This document shows, piece after piece, positions 35,246 through 46,470 of a stretch of 64,000 bases of DNA. The notes beneath the pieces were generated by a model that was given only the letters and a program-made list of their open reading frames with translations, did not search any database and was not told the origin of the DNA. Each line of letters starts with the position of its first letter. Position 1 is the stretch's first letter. Source of the stretch: Sarcomyxa edulis (Eukaryota > Basidiomycota > Agaricomycetes > Agaricales > Mycenaceae); the NCBI GenBank assembly GCA_009761415.1, contig QUOL01000010.1, forward strand, positions 434,001 through 498,000, read 5' to 3'. A program made the position numbers and the translations under genes.

Positions 35246-35983
35246 GTTGCTAGTGAACATCCGAGTCTGCTATCTCTTATACTAGTGAGCGGCCCGAAAA
35301 ATGTACCGCGTGATGCTGCAGCACAAATGGCACATCTCGAGACCCAAGGAACCCAGGGAAGACCAGGAACCCACGGAAGACCAGGAACCCTTGGGATACC
35401 AAGAGCATAACAGGCCCTACATAGGCTAGCAAGCTTTTCACTTGATTACATTGCATTTCTTGTAGTTGTTTCGACCAAGTCCGGAGACGAAGCTGCAAAT
35501 AATCGAGAGAGAAGAGGTTCTGCGTCTCAGTGACGTATACAGACTCGAAGGAACACATGAAGGCCAAGATATACCTCCTTCTCCTCCTCCTCCAAGCGCA
35601 TAACGCGTAGCCCGAGCCTTAGTAGCCCACCTTGCTGTGTTGTTGCTGTGTGCAGTTTACTGTATTAGATTCCATGGAGGCATATGGTCAACAAAGACCA
35701 GCGAAAATCCGCCGCCACGACAACGCGATGGAGATACTGTTGACATTCGGCAAGTTTTGAAGCAAGTTTGAGCGAAAGTTGCGAAAGTATGTATGGTGAT
35801 GAAAATCAAGAGACTCGGATCATGTTTCGAGACATGAGAGGACGACAGCGACAGCACCAAGTCTTTCAAACTCCGAAACCCTTCCTCCACAACCACGCAC
35901 GCCAGATCACAACGACCTCACACATCCCTTCCACTCTCATTTTTCTACCCAAAACGACCACCCTTTGAACGATACGATAAGAA
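35246..35983. other. 738-bp region between rhamnose mutarotase and Rab11
   Basis: Holds the upstream regions of two divergent genes. An 18-bp tandem repeat lies at 35345-35398. A CTCCTCCTCC tract occurs near 35580. No gene is supported; the open frames here are short. Confidence 0.5.
35345..35398 (+). repeat. Three tandem 18-bp units, collagen-like in one frame
   Basis: Units at 35345-35362, 35363-35380 and 35381-35398 with the pattern C(C/A)AGGAACCCacGGAAGA; the third is the most diverged. In one plus-strand frame they read as six Gly-X-Y triplets (GTQGRPGTHGRPGTLGIP). No start or exon context supports translation. Confidence 0.7.
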
Positions 35984-37126
<1,143 letters not shown>

Positions 37127-37651
37127 ATGGGAGGGTAGCGGGGGGGTGGACATTGTTGCTTAGTTTAGTCACAGTGAGATAGGTCTGGTTGGTCTGGCGT
37201 ATAACGTATATATGTTCTTTCTTCTCTTTCTACTGTAATCACTTTTTTGTTTTTCGGGGATCGTCCTGTATAGTGTGTAAGGACTTGTTCGAATTCGCGA
37301 TCGAGTATGTATGCGACGCGGTACCGTCCCTCTTCTCTCGATCCTTCTCAGCTTCGTCTCCGAACTTGGTCAGAAACAGCCTTGAGGTTCACAACGTTCA
37401 CGGTCTACCATGCGAATCAGGCACTTACCCGAATCCCTGGAATTTCAACTTGTACAGTACAATATCTATGATAGGCGAATCTCCTGAACGATGGCTATGG
37501 CAGTGTGCCTGTTTTCTCGAGGCCTTCTAGGTATTAGTATCCCCGCGCTCCATTGAGTCCTAGGTGAGTACAGCCCTTATATGAGTCTAGGAGACCTACT
37601 GAGATAACTCCAGGTTCAAGGGAGGCTAAGGAAAGCCTCGATATCTCCAAG
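37127..37651. other. Region between Rab11 and F-box gene
   Basis: 525 bp with the Rab11 3' UTR and the upstream region of the F-box gene at 37652. No gene is supported in it. Confidence 0.5.
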
Positions 37652-39361
37652 ATGTCATCTAAGCCCCCACTGGTAGGTCTCGACAGACCGGAAGTTAGCC
37701 CGTCGTACAGAACGACCCCCTCCTCCAATCTAGAAGATGTCAGTACTAGTCTCCTCGATATGCCCGACGAAATCATCATCCACATCTTCCAATTCCTCTC
37801 AGACCCCACCCTCCGTTCGACCCTTCACGTCTGTCGACGCACATGCCGACTCGCTCTAGCCGTCACCCTCTCTCGTCACCAGACGCCCGGCTTGGGCTCG
37901 GATTCAGCTCACTTGATGCTAAGTTGCGATGCTGACAGTACCAGTGGTCCATCCACAATCCTCGGTATATCCCTCTCCCTCGCACCCTTCCTCCCACCCC
38001 TCAATCGCATAACATGCCAATTTCCCGACTACCCCAATACCGAGAGCGTACATCGCCAAATCAAGATCCTCCACGGTATCATCCTAAACCCATCTCTATC
38101 CCATCTCGAATCCTTCGAGATGGATCTTTCGAAGATTGGGTCACTGATGGATACGTTGATCGTACCCGCTCGATTCTTGCTAGATTATAGGATGTGGTGG
38201 GGGCGTCTTTTGATACCTCTGCTCTCTGATGTAGTCGGGAAGGCTGGTACAGTCACGGTACGCTATGGCTATGGCTATGGTTATCGAAATAGCCTTAGCC
38301 ACGCTCCTCAGTATGACTGGATACGTCCCAGTTTGGCGACGAGGCTCAGATGGCTTGGGGCAGCGGCAGCGGCAGCGCTCGCATGCTCTAAACGTGCGAC
38401 CCATCATGATCACGCACCCGAACCAGACGCAAACCATACATTGATATGTCGGCGTCCTGGCACCACAACCGTTCAGACCATGAACATCCATTCCGCAATG
38501 CTATTGTATCCCCCATTCCTACCGTGGACAATCGACACGCTAAACACATCCTCCATCACCAACCTGTCTTTTGATCACATAGATTTGGGGTCCACAACGT
38601 GGGGATTGGTCCTCCAGATTCTCACTCTCCCAGCACTGCTGGAACTCTCTTTCGATTACGTCGCGATCACCCTTTCGGATATATCCCGTTTTCTCGCTCG
38701 TCATCCACTCATAACTAACTTCCACCTTTCCAGGCCGACACAGGCGCAGGCTGAGATAGACGCTGAAAGGCCCCTGCGCCCTCTCGACCGTCGGATTCTT
38801 CCTCGGTTGACCACGCTTAGTCTGTCTCCCAGCCTGGAGCACTTCAAAGTGTTCCTGAGGCGTACGGGTACTCTGTCAAGCCTCCAGCACCTTTGTCTGA
38901 TCAAAGACATATCCGTGGAGGATGTTTTCGTATTGGAAGATATCGACGCAGCGCTCTCCACCATATCCATATCTCATCGTCTAGACGCCATCGACGTCTC
39001 TCTCAAGCTCAATCTTATATGCATATGCAACTCCTCCCAATCCCAATGGTTTCACCACACAAGGACGACTCTAGATGCTTGCGCGTCATCCGTGTTATTG
39101 GCTAGTGTGGCGCACATGGAGATCAAGGGCGATTTGGCGAATCTCGAAGACGACGTTTGGGATCGACTTCCGGGGTGGCTTACGCTCTTTCGGGCTCTGC
39201 GTGACATTGTTTTCGTCGATATCGAGTATTCGGTTCCGTCACAAGGATCTAGTCGGGATCGCAGACTATCCTTCCTTCGTTCACTCCATGAAACTTGTCC
39301 TGCGGTTGAAACAATTGGATTCAACGAAGAGGTACATACCGTTGCAACTTGGCTCATTTAG
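37652..39361 (+). CDS. F-box protein, intronless
   Basis: One uninterrupted frame of 569 residues. An F-box stands at residues about 34-70 (LLDMPDEIIIHIFQFLSDPTLRSTLH...). Leucine-rich strands follow at irregular intervals (LPALLELSFDYVAI, LPRLTTLSLSPSLEHFKVF, LSSLQHLCLIKD). Known: this arrangement is typical of basidiomycete F-box/LRR substrate receptors for SCF ligases. A GGCTAT hexamer run near 38265-38283 encodes a YGYGYGY tract. Lack of introns sets it apart from nearly every other gene here and could mean a recent retro-copy, or simply the usual state of this family. It is not close to F-box genes A and B in sequence. Confidence 0.82.
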   Translation: MSSKPPLVGLDRPEVSPSYRTTPSSNLEDVSTSLLDMPDEIIIHIFQFLSDPTLRSTLHVCRRTCRLALAVTLSRHQTPGLGSDSAHLMLSCDADSTSGPSTILGISLSLAPFLPPLNRITCQFPDYPNTESVHRQIKILHGIILNPSLSHLESFEMDLSKIGSLMDTLIVPARFLLDYRMWWGRLLIPLLSDVVGKAGTVTVRYGYGYGYRNSLSHAPQYDWIRPSLATRLRWLGAAAAAALACSKRATHHDHAPEPDANHTLICRRPGTTTVQTMNIHSAMLLYPPFLPWTIDTLNTSSITNLSFDHIDLGSTTWGLVLQILTLPALLELSFDYVAITLSDISRFLARHPLITNFHLSRPTQAQAEIDAERPLRPLDRRILPRLTTLSLSPSLEHFKVFLRRTGTLSSLQHLCLIKDISVEDVFVLEDIDAALSTISISHRLDAIDVSLKLNLICICNSSQSQWFHHTRTTLDACASSVLLASVAHMEIKGDLANLEDDVWDRLPGWLTLFRALRDIVFVDIEYSVPSQGSSRDRRLSFLRSLHETCPAVETIGFNEEVHTVATWLI

Positions 39362-39586
39362 CCCTGAAATTCAGTTCTGGTGAGTACATTTGTGCAGTGC
39401 TTTATATGTAATTAGGCGTTGTATTGACATTTCGTGAGTTTGGTGGAGGTCATTGTCTGTAAATCTAATGGAGCTCTGTTCATGATGGTACAAATGCATA
39501 TGATATCCTGTTCCGCTTGCCGCCCCACGCTATATGTCGAGACCACATTCCTCCCTTTCAAACAACCTCTTTCTTAGGCGTCACTA

Positions 39587-41584
39587 TTATTTGCGCTTAC
39601 GAGGCTTGATTGAACGATTATGACCAGTCATGGCCTTTCGCAACTTCTCCAGTGATCCTTCAGCATCATATGCTGGGTCTCCAGGAGAAATCAAGAAGTG
39701 GATAGTCTCCCTGTGAAGTGCGTTCGAAAGTTTTAGCAGGACCAGTACACAGTCTTGTCGCTCTCCAAAATCTGGCAATTCAGAGTCTGGGATCTCGTCG
39801 GACTCGGCAGAGATTTTGATGGGAAACATCCAGAAATCGCAGCTCAAGATCGGCCGTCGTTGAGGACGATTGTGCCATGCCAATGCGAGGCGTTTCCAAT
39901 CTTTGCAAAGCTCGTGTTTGAGGATAGAGATGGCAAATTGGGTGTCTTCGTCTGAGATTGCAACTCGTGGCCCTCCTGTACATTGTGAACGATTAGCAAT
40001 GGGTATGGGGATGAGCAGTGTACGGAGAGTCAACACACCCCGTCGGAAGGCTTGAATTGCTTTGCAGCGTGTCCGGTGGCTCCCATTTTCCCAAGCCCAG
40101 CGTTGACAGTCGCGAGAGCAGTAATAACATTCCAAGCATCCTTCACAAAGTGGGAATTTTGCATGTGGGTCGGTGCGATTACACTGCACATGCACGAAGA
40201 GCCACGTCAAGAACATCGTCCAAAAACAAAGAAATGGATGACGTACTTTAGTGTTGTTGCAGACTCGACGGAGGAGGGGCCCAGCGACATTTATGCGGTC
40301 CAAAGCTTCCTTCTTGAACAACGTCCATGAAGACCAGAGCAGTCCGAGCTTTCTCATTGAGTCCTCAAGACCGAGCTTCTCGACCCTTTTCAATTCTATC
40401 GCAGTGGCTCGTAAGACAGAGATGTATATCAGATGCGCCGGGAGGACATCATGCAAAAGGACGACGAAGGCATGTGGTTCTTGGAGAAAAGGAAACCAAG
40501 GTCCCGTCCTGAGCATGGCAGGAATGAAACCAGCCTCAAGGGCACGAATAATTTCAGTAATTCCATCGGCAAAGTATAGCAGCCGTGCAATGCACTTGCA
40601 GCAAGATTCGAGTGTAGGAACGTCGAGAGCACGCGTAGATTCCTGGTAGGGTTTATTGGATATGCGTTTGAGAACTTTGACTATAGCCCGCGTCGCATTG
40701 GCCTGAATTAGTTGTTTAGTGAGAGTTTCATCGTCCATGCAGAGCGCCATAAGCACGAGACATCGCAAGAGATCTCCATCCGTGATAGAGTCCGACTTGA
40801 CATCCAACTGTGCGACACATAGAGTAGCGATTTCTCGGATCTTCCTTCCAGTCCTCTTCTTCAAAAACTCTCCAATCTTTGTCTTATCCTCCATCGCACT
40901 GATCGCTAGTTGCATTAGGGACACCGGATTTGCACTGAAGTAGGGGCCCAAACTTTCTGGTCGCTCCTGCCGGAGAAACCAGAACTGACACGCCAATGTT
41001 GCAGCGCAAACCGAGACGACACGTCGTAAATCTGAATGGTGAGAGATAGGATATTCGAAACACGGATAGAAGAACCCGCAAATGGTTGCGATAACGAACA
41101 CACGAGACTGAGCATGGAGAGACGAGATTGCTGGGTCCGTGATACACTGGGCAGCAAGATATTCGAGCCACCGGCAGATGTTAGGCCACTCGTGCAACGT
41201 AGCGTCGATGGTCCGCCGCCAAGCTGGCGAGATAGAGCCCTTTCGAGGGCTATTACCCTTTTCGCAACGAAGAAGGATGTTCTTCCAACCGATAATGGCG
41301 AAAATAGCATGCCAAAATTTCGAAGGAAGGTCCGGGGTGGTTGTCGAAGGGATGTGAATAGGTAGTGCATTGAGATAGGCACCGATATCGTGTACTAAAT
41401 CAGCCAGACCGCTCTCTGGGCATTCCTGGCAAGCGGTGGTTAACTTATCGAGCTCAGGATCGATAAGTGCAGCAGTCGCGTCTTTATAGTCTCCCAACGG
41501 GTTCGGAGGAAAGTTGTAGTGAGAGATGTCTTTTGGAGGTAGAGATATCCTAGAAAAGATGATACTTGAAGGGGGTACGTTCAT
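39587..41584 (-). CDS. MYND-type zinc finger protein 1
   Basis: Exons on the minus strand: 41584-40247, 40183-40039, 39975-39587; 623 residues. A long helical N-terminal region of about 440 residues with no known domain is followed by a MYND finger: CNNTKC, FPLCEGC, YYCSRDCQRWAW and HRTRC. The finger is split by intron 1 just after the first ligand. A C-terminal part of about 130 residues ends with a basic KPRKRK tail. Known: MYND fingers bind Pro-rich partner proteins. Both introns keep an open frame, so retention would still give protein. The next gene is a clear tandem paralogue with matching blocks (ISPAW....LHEWPNIC.WLEY and SPGDPAYDAEGSLEKLRKAM). No SET domain is present. Confidence 0.88.
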   Translation of the reverse strand: MNVPPSSIIFSRISLPPKDISHYNFPPNPLGDYKDATAALIDPELDKLTTACQECPESGLADLVHDIGAYLNALPIHIPSTTTPDLPSKFWHAIFAIIGWKNILLRCEKGNSPRKGSISPAWRRTIDATLHEWPNICRWLEYLAAQCITDPAISSLHAQSRVFVIATICGFFYPCFEYPISHHSDLRRVVSVCAATLACQFWFLRQERPESLGPYFSANPVSLMQLAISAMEDKTKIGEFLKKRTGRKIREIATLCVAQLDVKSDSITDGDLLRCLVLMALCMDDETLTKQLIQANATRAIVKVLKRISNKPYQESTRALDVPTLESCCKCIARLLYFADGITEIIRALEAGFIPAMLRTGPWFPFLQEPHAFVVLLHDVLPAHLIYISVLRATAIELKRVEKLGLEDSMRKLGLLWSSWTLFKKEALDRINVAGPLLRRVCNNTKVRHPFLCFWTMFLTWLFVHVQCNRTDPHAKFPLCEGCLECYYCSRDCQRWAWENGSHRTRCKAIQAFRRGVLTLRTLLIPIPIANRSQCTGGPRVAISDEDTQFAISILKHELCKDWKRLALAWHNRPQRRPILSCDFWMFPIKISAESDEIPDSELPDFGERQDCVLVLLKLSNALHRETIHFLISPGDPAYDAEGSLEKLRKAMTGHNRSIKPRKRK

Positions 41585-41951
41585 CTTTTGGGGAGGGGTT
41601 TAGGTAGAACGATAGAAGAGGTAGAACTTGACTGAGAGAGGAGACAAAGGACGAGTGGCTCGAACTCGGATGAAATAAAGCCCGATCGAACAAAGAAAAC
41701 AAGATCTTGGATCTCAGATCTCAGATCTCGGTTCCTTCGGTCAAGAATGCATGAACGTAGCTGTACTTGTGGAAATCCCAGAAAATGGCGCACCCAGCTA
41801 GTCTCCCCAAGTCAGACTCGAAGATCGCAAGAATGAGTCGATCACTTAGCACCCAGCAGTACTTACATGAGCTTGTGTATAAGTAGGATATATAAGTGTT
41901 ATTTGAATTTGATTCGAAGTTACTTGCCTTAAAAACAACTAATTGATTAGT
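41585..41951. other. Spacer between tandem MYND genes
   Basis: 367 bp between the start of gene 1 and the stop of gene 2, both on the minus strand. It contains the direct triplication AGATCTCAGATCTCAGATCTC near 41700. No gene is seen. Confidence 0.5.
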
Positions 41952-43938
41952 TCAAGGACAAAGGTAGCACTGACCATTCATAGCTTTCCGCAATTTCTCC
42001 AAAGACCCATCAGCATCATACGGCGAAGCCCCAGGAGAAATGAAAAAGTGAACATTCTCCAGACAGCCTCCGTTCATGAGCTTGATCAGAACTAGTACAG
42101 ACCCCTTTCGGTCGCGCAGATCAGGCAGCTCAGCGTCGAGCAAGTTATCCGACTTGGTAGACACATTCACAGGCAGTTTGGAGTAATCAAAGCTGAGGAT
42201 TGGCCGCTGGTGGGGGTGGTGCGCTTGCCATGCTAATACGAAATCCCTCCAGTATTTGCAGAGTTCGCGTTTGACGATGGAGATTACGAATTCCGAGTCT
42301 TCGTTCGAGATATCTACTCGCAGGCCACCTGCAGATGTCCATAACGACGGTTCAGTGAGGTGTCTACTGGTGTGCGCTGCACGTATATATAAATCGACTC
42401 ACCACGACGGAAGGCGTGCACTTCTTTACAGCGCGTTCGATGATCGCCGTTGACCCACGCACGACGCTGGCATTCACGGGAGCAGTAATATACTTCTAGA
42501 CATCCTGCACAACGATGGAAATTACCGCGTGAGTCGGAATGATTGCACTTCAAAATCACATCAGCAATGCAGCATGAGAACGTCAAAAGGATTTCTAGCG
42601 TACTTGAGGGTTGTCGCAAACTCTACGAACGAGCTTACCAGCCGCTTCAATGCGATCCTCGGCGGCCTTCTTGAACAGCATCCATGCATTCCAAAGAGGC
42701 CCCTCATGTCTTGTCTGATCCTCGAGAGCAAGCTTCTCAACCTTTTTCAATTCCTTCGCAACTACCCGCAATACAGAGATATATACGAGATGTGCGGGAA
42801 GGACATCCTTCAAGAAAGAGATGACATCGATTGTGTTGTGCAAATGAGGCTGCCAGCGAGTTGTGACCCTGAATAACGTAGGGAGGATACCTGTCTCGAG
42901 AGCACGGATGACTTCGAAAATCCCATCGGCATGGGGAATTAGCCGTAGGAGACATCGATAGCAAGCTTCGATTATGGCTACATCGTAATTGATCAAGCGC
43001 GGGTCGAAAGGTTTACGAGTGACATGCTTGAGTACTCGAACAACAGCCTGTGTGGAGTTGGCCCGAGTCAGTCGTCTACCAAGAGAAGCATCGCTCGTGA
43101 GGAGATCAATGAACATAACACTCCGATGCAGATCTCCAAGACCGATCTCGGATACGAGTGACTCGGAGGTGGACTCCAATTGTGCGATACACGCCGCAGT
43201 GATTTTCCGAGTCTTCTTCCCGATCCATTCCTTCAATTGTTGCCCTATCTTCGACCGATCCTCCATCCCCAAGATTCCTGCATATAGAACGTATATTGGA
43301 GATGGACCAAGATAAGAGCCCAAGCAAGCAGGGTTCTCGTGAAGGAGAAACCAAAGCTGAGAAGAGACTTTTGCAGCGCAAGTTGAGATCAGACGCCGTA
43401 GAGGATGACTAGACTCGAAAATCCGAGGTTCGATACATGGATGAAAGAAAGCAAGGACGGAGGTGAATGTGAAAACGCGAGATGGGACATCAAGAGAGGA
43501 TATCTTCGGGTCCTCAAGACACTGTGAAGTGAAGTATTCGAGCCACTGGCAGATGTTCGGCCACTCATGCAACACAGCATCGAGTGTTTGATGCCACGCT
43601 GGCGAAATAAAGCCTTTAGGCGCATTTATGTGATCGAGACTGCTTTCGCAACGACGGAGGGTGGTTGTAAGGTTGGCCAAGGCGAGAGTGGCATGCCAGA
43701 AATTAAAAGACAGGTCCTTGGTGGTCGTCGAAGGTATCTGGATGGTGTTTGCCTTCAGATAAGTGCAGATACAGCGAACTAGCTCAGCTAAGTCATTCTC
43801 GGGCCATTTTTCGCGGGCGATGATATCCGATAGCTTGCTGAGCCCAGGATCGCGGCATGCTGATTTTGCATCCTCGTAAGTATCGAAGGGATGTGGAGAC
43901 AATCTGATTTGAGGTATATCAGTTTTGAAGGATTCCAT
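41952..43938 (-). CDS. MYND-type zinc finger protein 2
   Basis: Tandem paralogue of the preceding gene. Exon 1 on the minus strand is 43938-42604 (445 codons); the finger exon starts at about 42550 and ends near 42410; the last exon runs from about 42329 to 41952. The finger reads CDNPQC, FHRCAGC, YYCSRECQRRAW and HRTRC, again cut by intron 1 just before the second cysteine. The helical N-terminal part aligns with gene 1 over its length (HEWPNICQWLEY, ME.RSKIGQQLK, LPAHLVYISVLR.VAKELKKVEKL). The C-terminus lacks the basic tail of gene 1. The start ATG at 43938 opens MESFKTDIPQIRLSP; upstream in-frame bases are open but carry no better start. Confidence 0.85.
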
Positions 43939-44523
43939 GTCTAGGTAAGACTTGTCGATTGGTAGTCGATTTGGCGGCGATTTGAGGAACACAAAGAGAT
44001 GAGAGGAATGACAAATTTGAGAGAGAGAGGTATTAGCGTGACTGTCACGGTGCATTGTCCACCTGATCAGCGTGACGTTGACGCGTCCGCAATTCAAGTC
44101 GATCGCGCTGAGAAATTCGCCATCAGGGATAAGAGTCAAAGACTAGTACTGAACGATTCGAAGCTGTTGAAAGAAGTCAATTTCTAGAATAACTATACTA
44201 GTAGAACAAAACCAATGTGCTTGAGAAATATGTTTTCAGGCTACGTTAGGAGAGAAGCAAAAGGCGAAGCGCGTACGTATGCATGGCCATCCTCAAGTTG
44301 AATTTATTGCAAAGAGCGTGGGTCCGGAAGCTTTCCCCCGAGTACCCAGTTCTCCAGACCTGATCTCGACCTGAATTGAATTGCAGAAGCATCATATTTG
44401 TGGTGACTGAATACTATACATAGGGAAAGACAGATGAAAACGAAGAAATCCGAGAGAAGGAGCGTCGATATCGTATACGTACGGAACAGCAGTAATTGAG
44501 ATGATAGTGAAATGGTAGTTAGA
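43939..44523. other. Intergenic region, no gene recognised
   Basis: 585 bp upstream of MYND gene 2 and downstream of the gene ending at 44524. Contains a run of short GA-rich sequence but no supported feature. Confidence 0.5.
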
Positions 44524-45945
44524 TCAAAAGAGCTCCTCCCTAGGTCCTTCTTGAGGACCTGTATACTGGCTTTGCCTCCTCGCAAAGTCGGAACTGAAGC
44601 CGAGTCCAAACCAACCGTTTTCGGAGGGAGGGTCTATCCTGACTCCCGAAGAACCGTCACTGGAATGAAAAGAGGGATCTGAAAGGTCGCTACAGTCAGA
44701 CGCAACGTCTGACCACGATAGTTCGGATCCGGAAAACATATCGACGCCTATGGAAGAGGGGGGCGATGATGATGGCGGAGGTGCGGGTATGAAAGTCGAT
44801 GAGAAATCGAGAGTCGGTAATACGAACGAGTGACCTGGGTCTTCGATCCCATGCATGATATGACTGTCCCTGTTCGGGTTACTATCCATTCCTTCTTCGT
44901 CTGACATGTCCGAGAGTGTATCTTCTTCATATTCCTTGCCTACTTCCTCGAGAACACACCACCCGGTGCCACTTTCACCTATGACGCTCCTGACCTCCGC
45001 TTTCGTCCATCCTGGAAACTCAAGTTTCAGTATGGTACATACTCCCTCAGAGCCATGAAAATGAGCGGAGCATCGGACGCCACGAGCCCAGACGTTCGCG
45101 CTGTCGAGGCGAGCGAATAGAGAAGATACACGAAGAGAGTGGGTGGTATGGGATGTATGGATCGACACGAGTGCTGGTAAAGGCAGAAGAGATGGATGGT
45201 CGGACGTGAATGGAGGGAGTGGTACACGGGATGTAGGGGTTGGAGCAAGAGGAATGAGGAGATATGTCATTACTTCGGACTCAATGGAAGGAGCTGGGAA
45301 GTAGTGTTCCAACTCAGACTCGGACCCGTCGTGTGCCTCAGAAGTGACAACTTCAGGCACGACAATGGATTGCACCTTGGGCTTCACCATCTCCTTCCTG
45401 CCTTTGCTCGCCTTGTGGCTTCGGTGTTTCCGCAACATGGCATCACGTTCCTTTTGCATCTTGACATCCCAGTCTGCTTCATAAAACGCACGACCAGCCA
45501 CTGGAACGTTCTCGACGAGATTCTGGAAAAGAGGACGGCTGGAGGAGAAATTCCTCGCAGTCCCTAATCCGAGCTGGGTGATCGATCGTGATGCTAGTTG
45601 GGGAGCTCGAGGAAGGAAAGGCGCTTGGAGAGGCCTAGACAAGGATACACGAACAGGTAGAGAGAATCCTTGTTGAATAGTGGCTCGTTGAGCAACACCA
45701 CGAAGTGGACGAGCTAGGGTTGATATATGAGGTGCTCGAAGTCCAGGAGCTGTCAGTTGAGCTGTGAAGCGACTGATGAATGTACGAGCTTGTTTGAAAA
45801 ATCTTTGTGCTGAGCTAGGAGTCGTTTGGGACACTCGGAGAGATGATTGTATGTGTATGGATCTAGTAGCGATGTTAGCACTCCGAGGAATGAAATTATT
45901 TGCAGTTCGGGTTGCAGCCCGGGTTCCATGAGAGGCTAGCTGCAT
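44524..45945 (-). CDS. Unknown protein with mitochondrial-type N-terminus
   Basis: One uninterrupted frame of 473 residues from the ATG at 45945. The first 150 residues are rich in Arg, Ser, Ala and Thr with almost no acidic residues (RSANIATRSIHIQSS, RFFKQARTFISRF), as in mitochondrial presequences or presequence-like regions. A Lys/Arg-rich helix follows (MQKERDAMLRKHRSHKASK), then a folded-looking part with LIPLAPTPTSRVPLPPF, VSSLFARLDSANVWARGV and FPGWTKAEVRSVIGESGTGW. The last 130 residues are acidic and Ser/Pro rich. I do not recognise a family. The middle block (EFPGWTKAEVR...GTGWCVLEE) looks conserved in style and is the best query for a search. Confidence 0.75.
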   Translation of the reverse strand: MQLASHGTRAATRTANNFIPRSANIATRSIHIQSSLRVSQTTPSSAQRFFKQARTFISRFTAQLTAPGLRAPHISTLARPLRGVAQRATIQQGFSLPVRVSLSRPLQAPFLPRAPQLASRSITQLGLGTARNFSSSRPLFQNLVENVPVAGRAFYEADWDVKMQKERDAMLRKHRSHKASKGRKEMVKPKVQSIVVPEVVTSEAHDGSESELEHYFPAPSIESEVMTYLLIPLAPTPTSRVPLPPFTSDHPSLLPLPALVSIHTSHTTHSLRVSSLFARLDSANVWARGVRCSAHFHGSEGVCTILKLEFPGWTKAEVRSVIGESGTGWCVLEEVGKEYEEDTLSDMSDEEGMDSNPNRDSHIMHGIEDPGHSFVLPTLDFSSTFIPAPPPSSSPPSSIGVDMFSGSELSWSDVASDCSDLSDPSFHSSDGSSGVRIDPPSENGWFGLGFSSDFARRQSQYTGPQEGPREELF

Positions 45946-46470
45946 CGCTAGCTCTCGTATAAGCAGCACTCTCTGAAGATAAAGTCGTTCAAGCGAGGGC
46001 TTTGAAGATGGGACTCGGAGGAGCTAAGGTAAGAAGGAGAAGGGATTCAGGCTGTCCAGTGAAAGAGGAGCTTCAAGAGAAGCAATTGAGACTCCGACAG
46101 GCCGCGGTAGCGCGTCAGTCTCGGCTCCATTATGTGGCTGTGCTCGACATACTACTTAACCGCTCGTGCTCAGGCTATGTATAACTTACGGACGGACAGT
46201 CATCTTTCCGTGCGTGGCTTTCGTCTGCAGCAGTATCAGGCCATCTATCAACCGGAAGAATCTTGGAACATGCCAAAAACCGTAACAATTTCGACGCCGC
46301 CAGCCGCCTCCGTCGAATCGAACTTCATTTGAAGGGTGTGATCATGTCAAGCAGTATCAAAGCACCGCCGTGGGCGCTTAATACGCCCATATCTTTTACA
46401 TCGTTCATCCCATGATCTTCGGCGCGTCAATCTAACAACATTGTGCTCAGAGTCAAGTCATTGCGTTAAA
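45946..46470. other. Divergent region upstream of the kinase locus
   Basis: 525 bp between two divergent starts (45945 minus, 46471 plus). Short frames only; nothing assigned. It would hold the promoter of the kinase locus. Confidence 0.5.
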
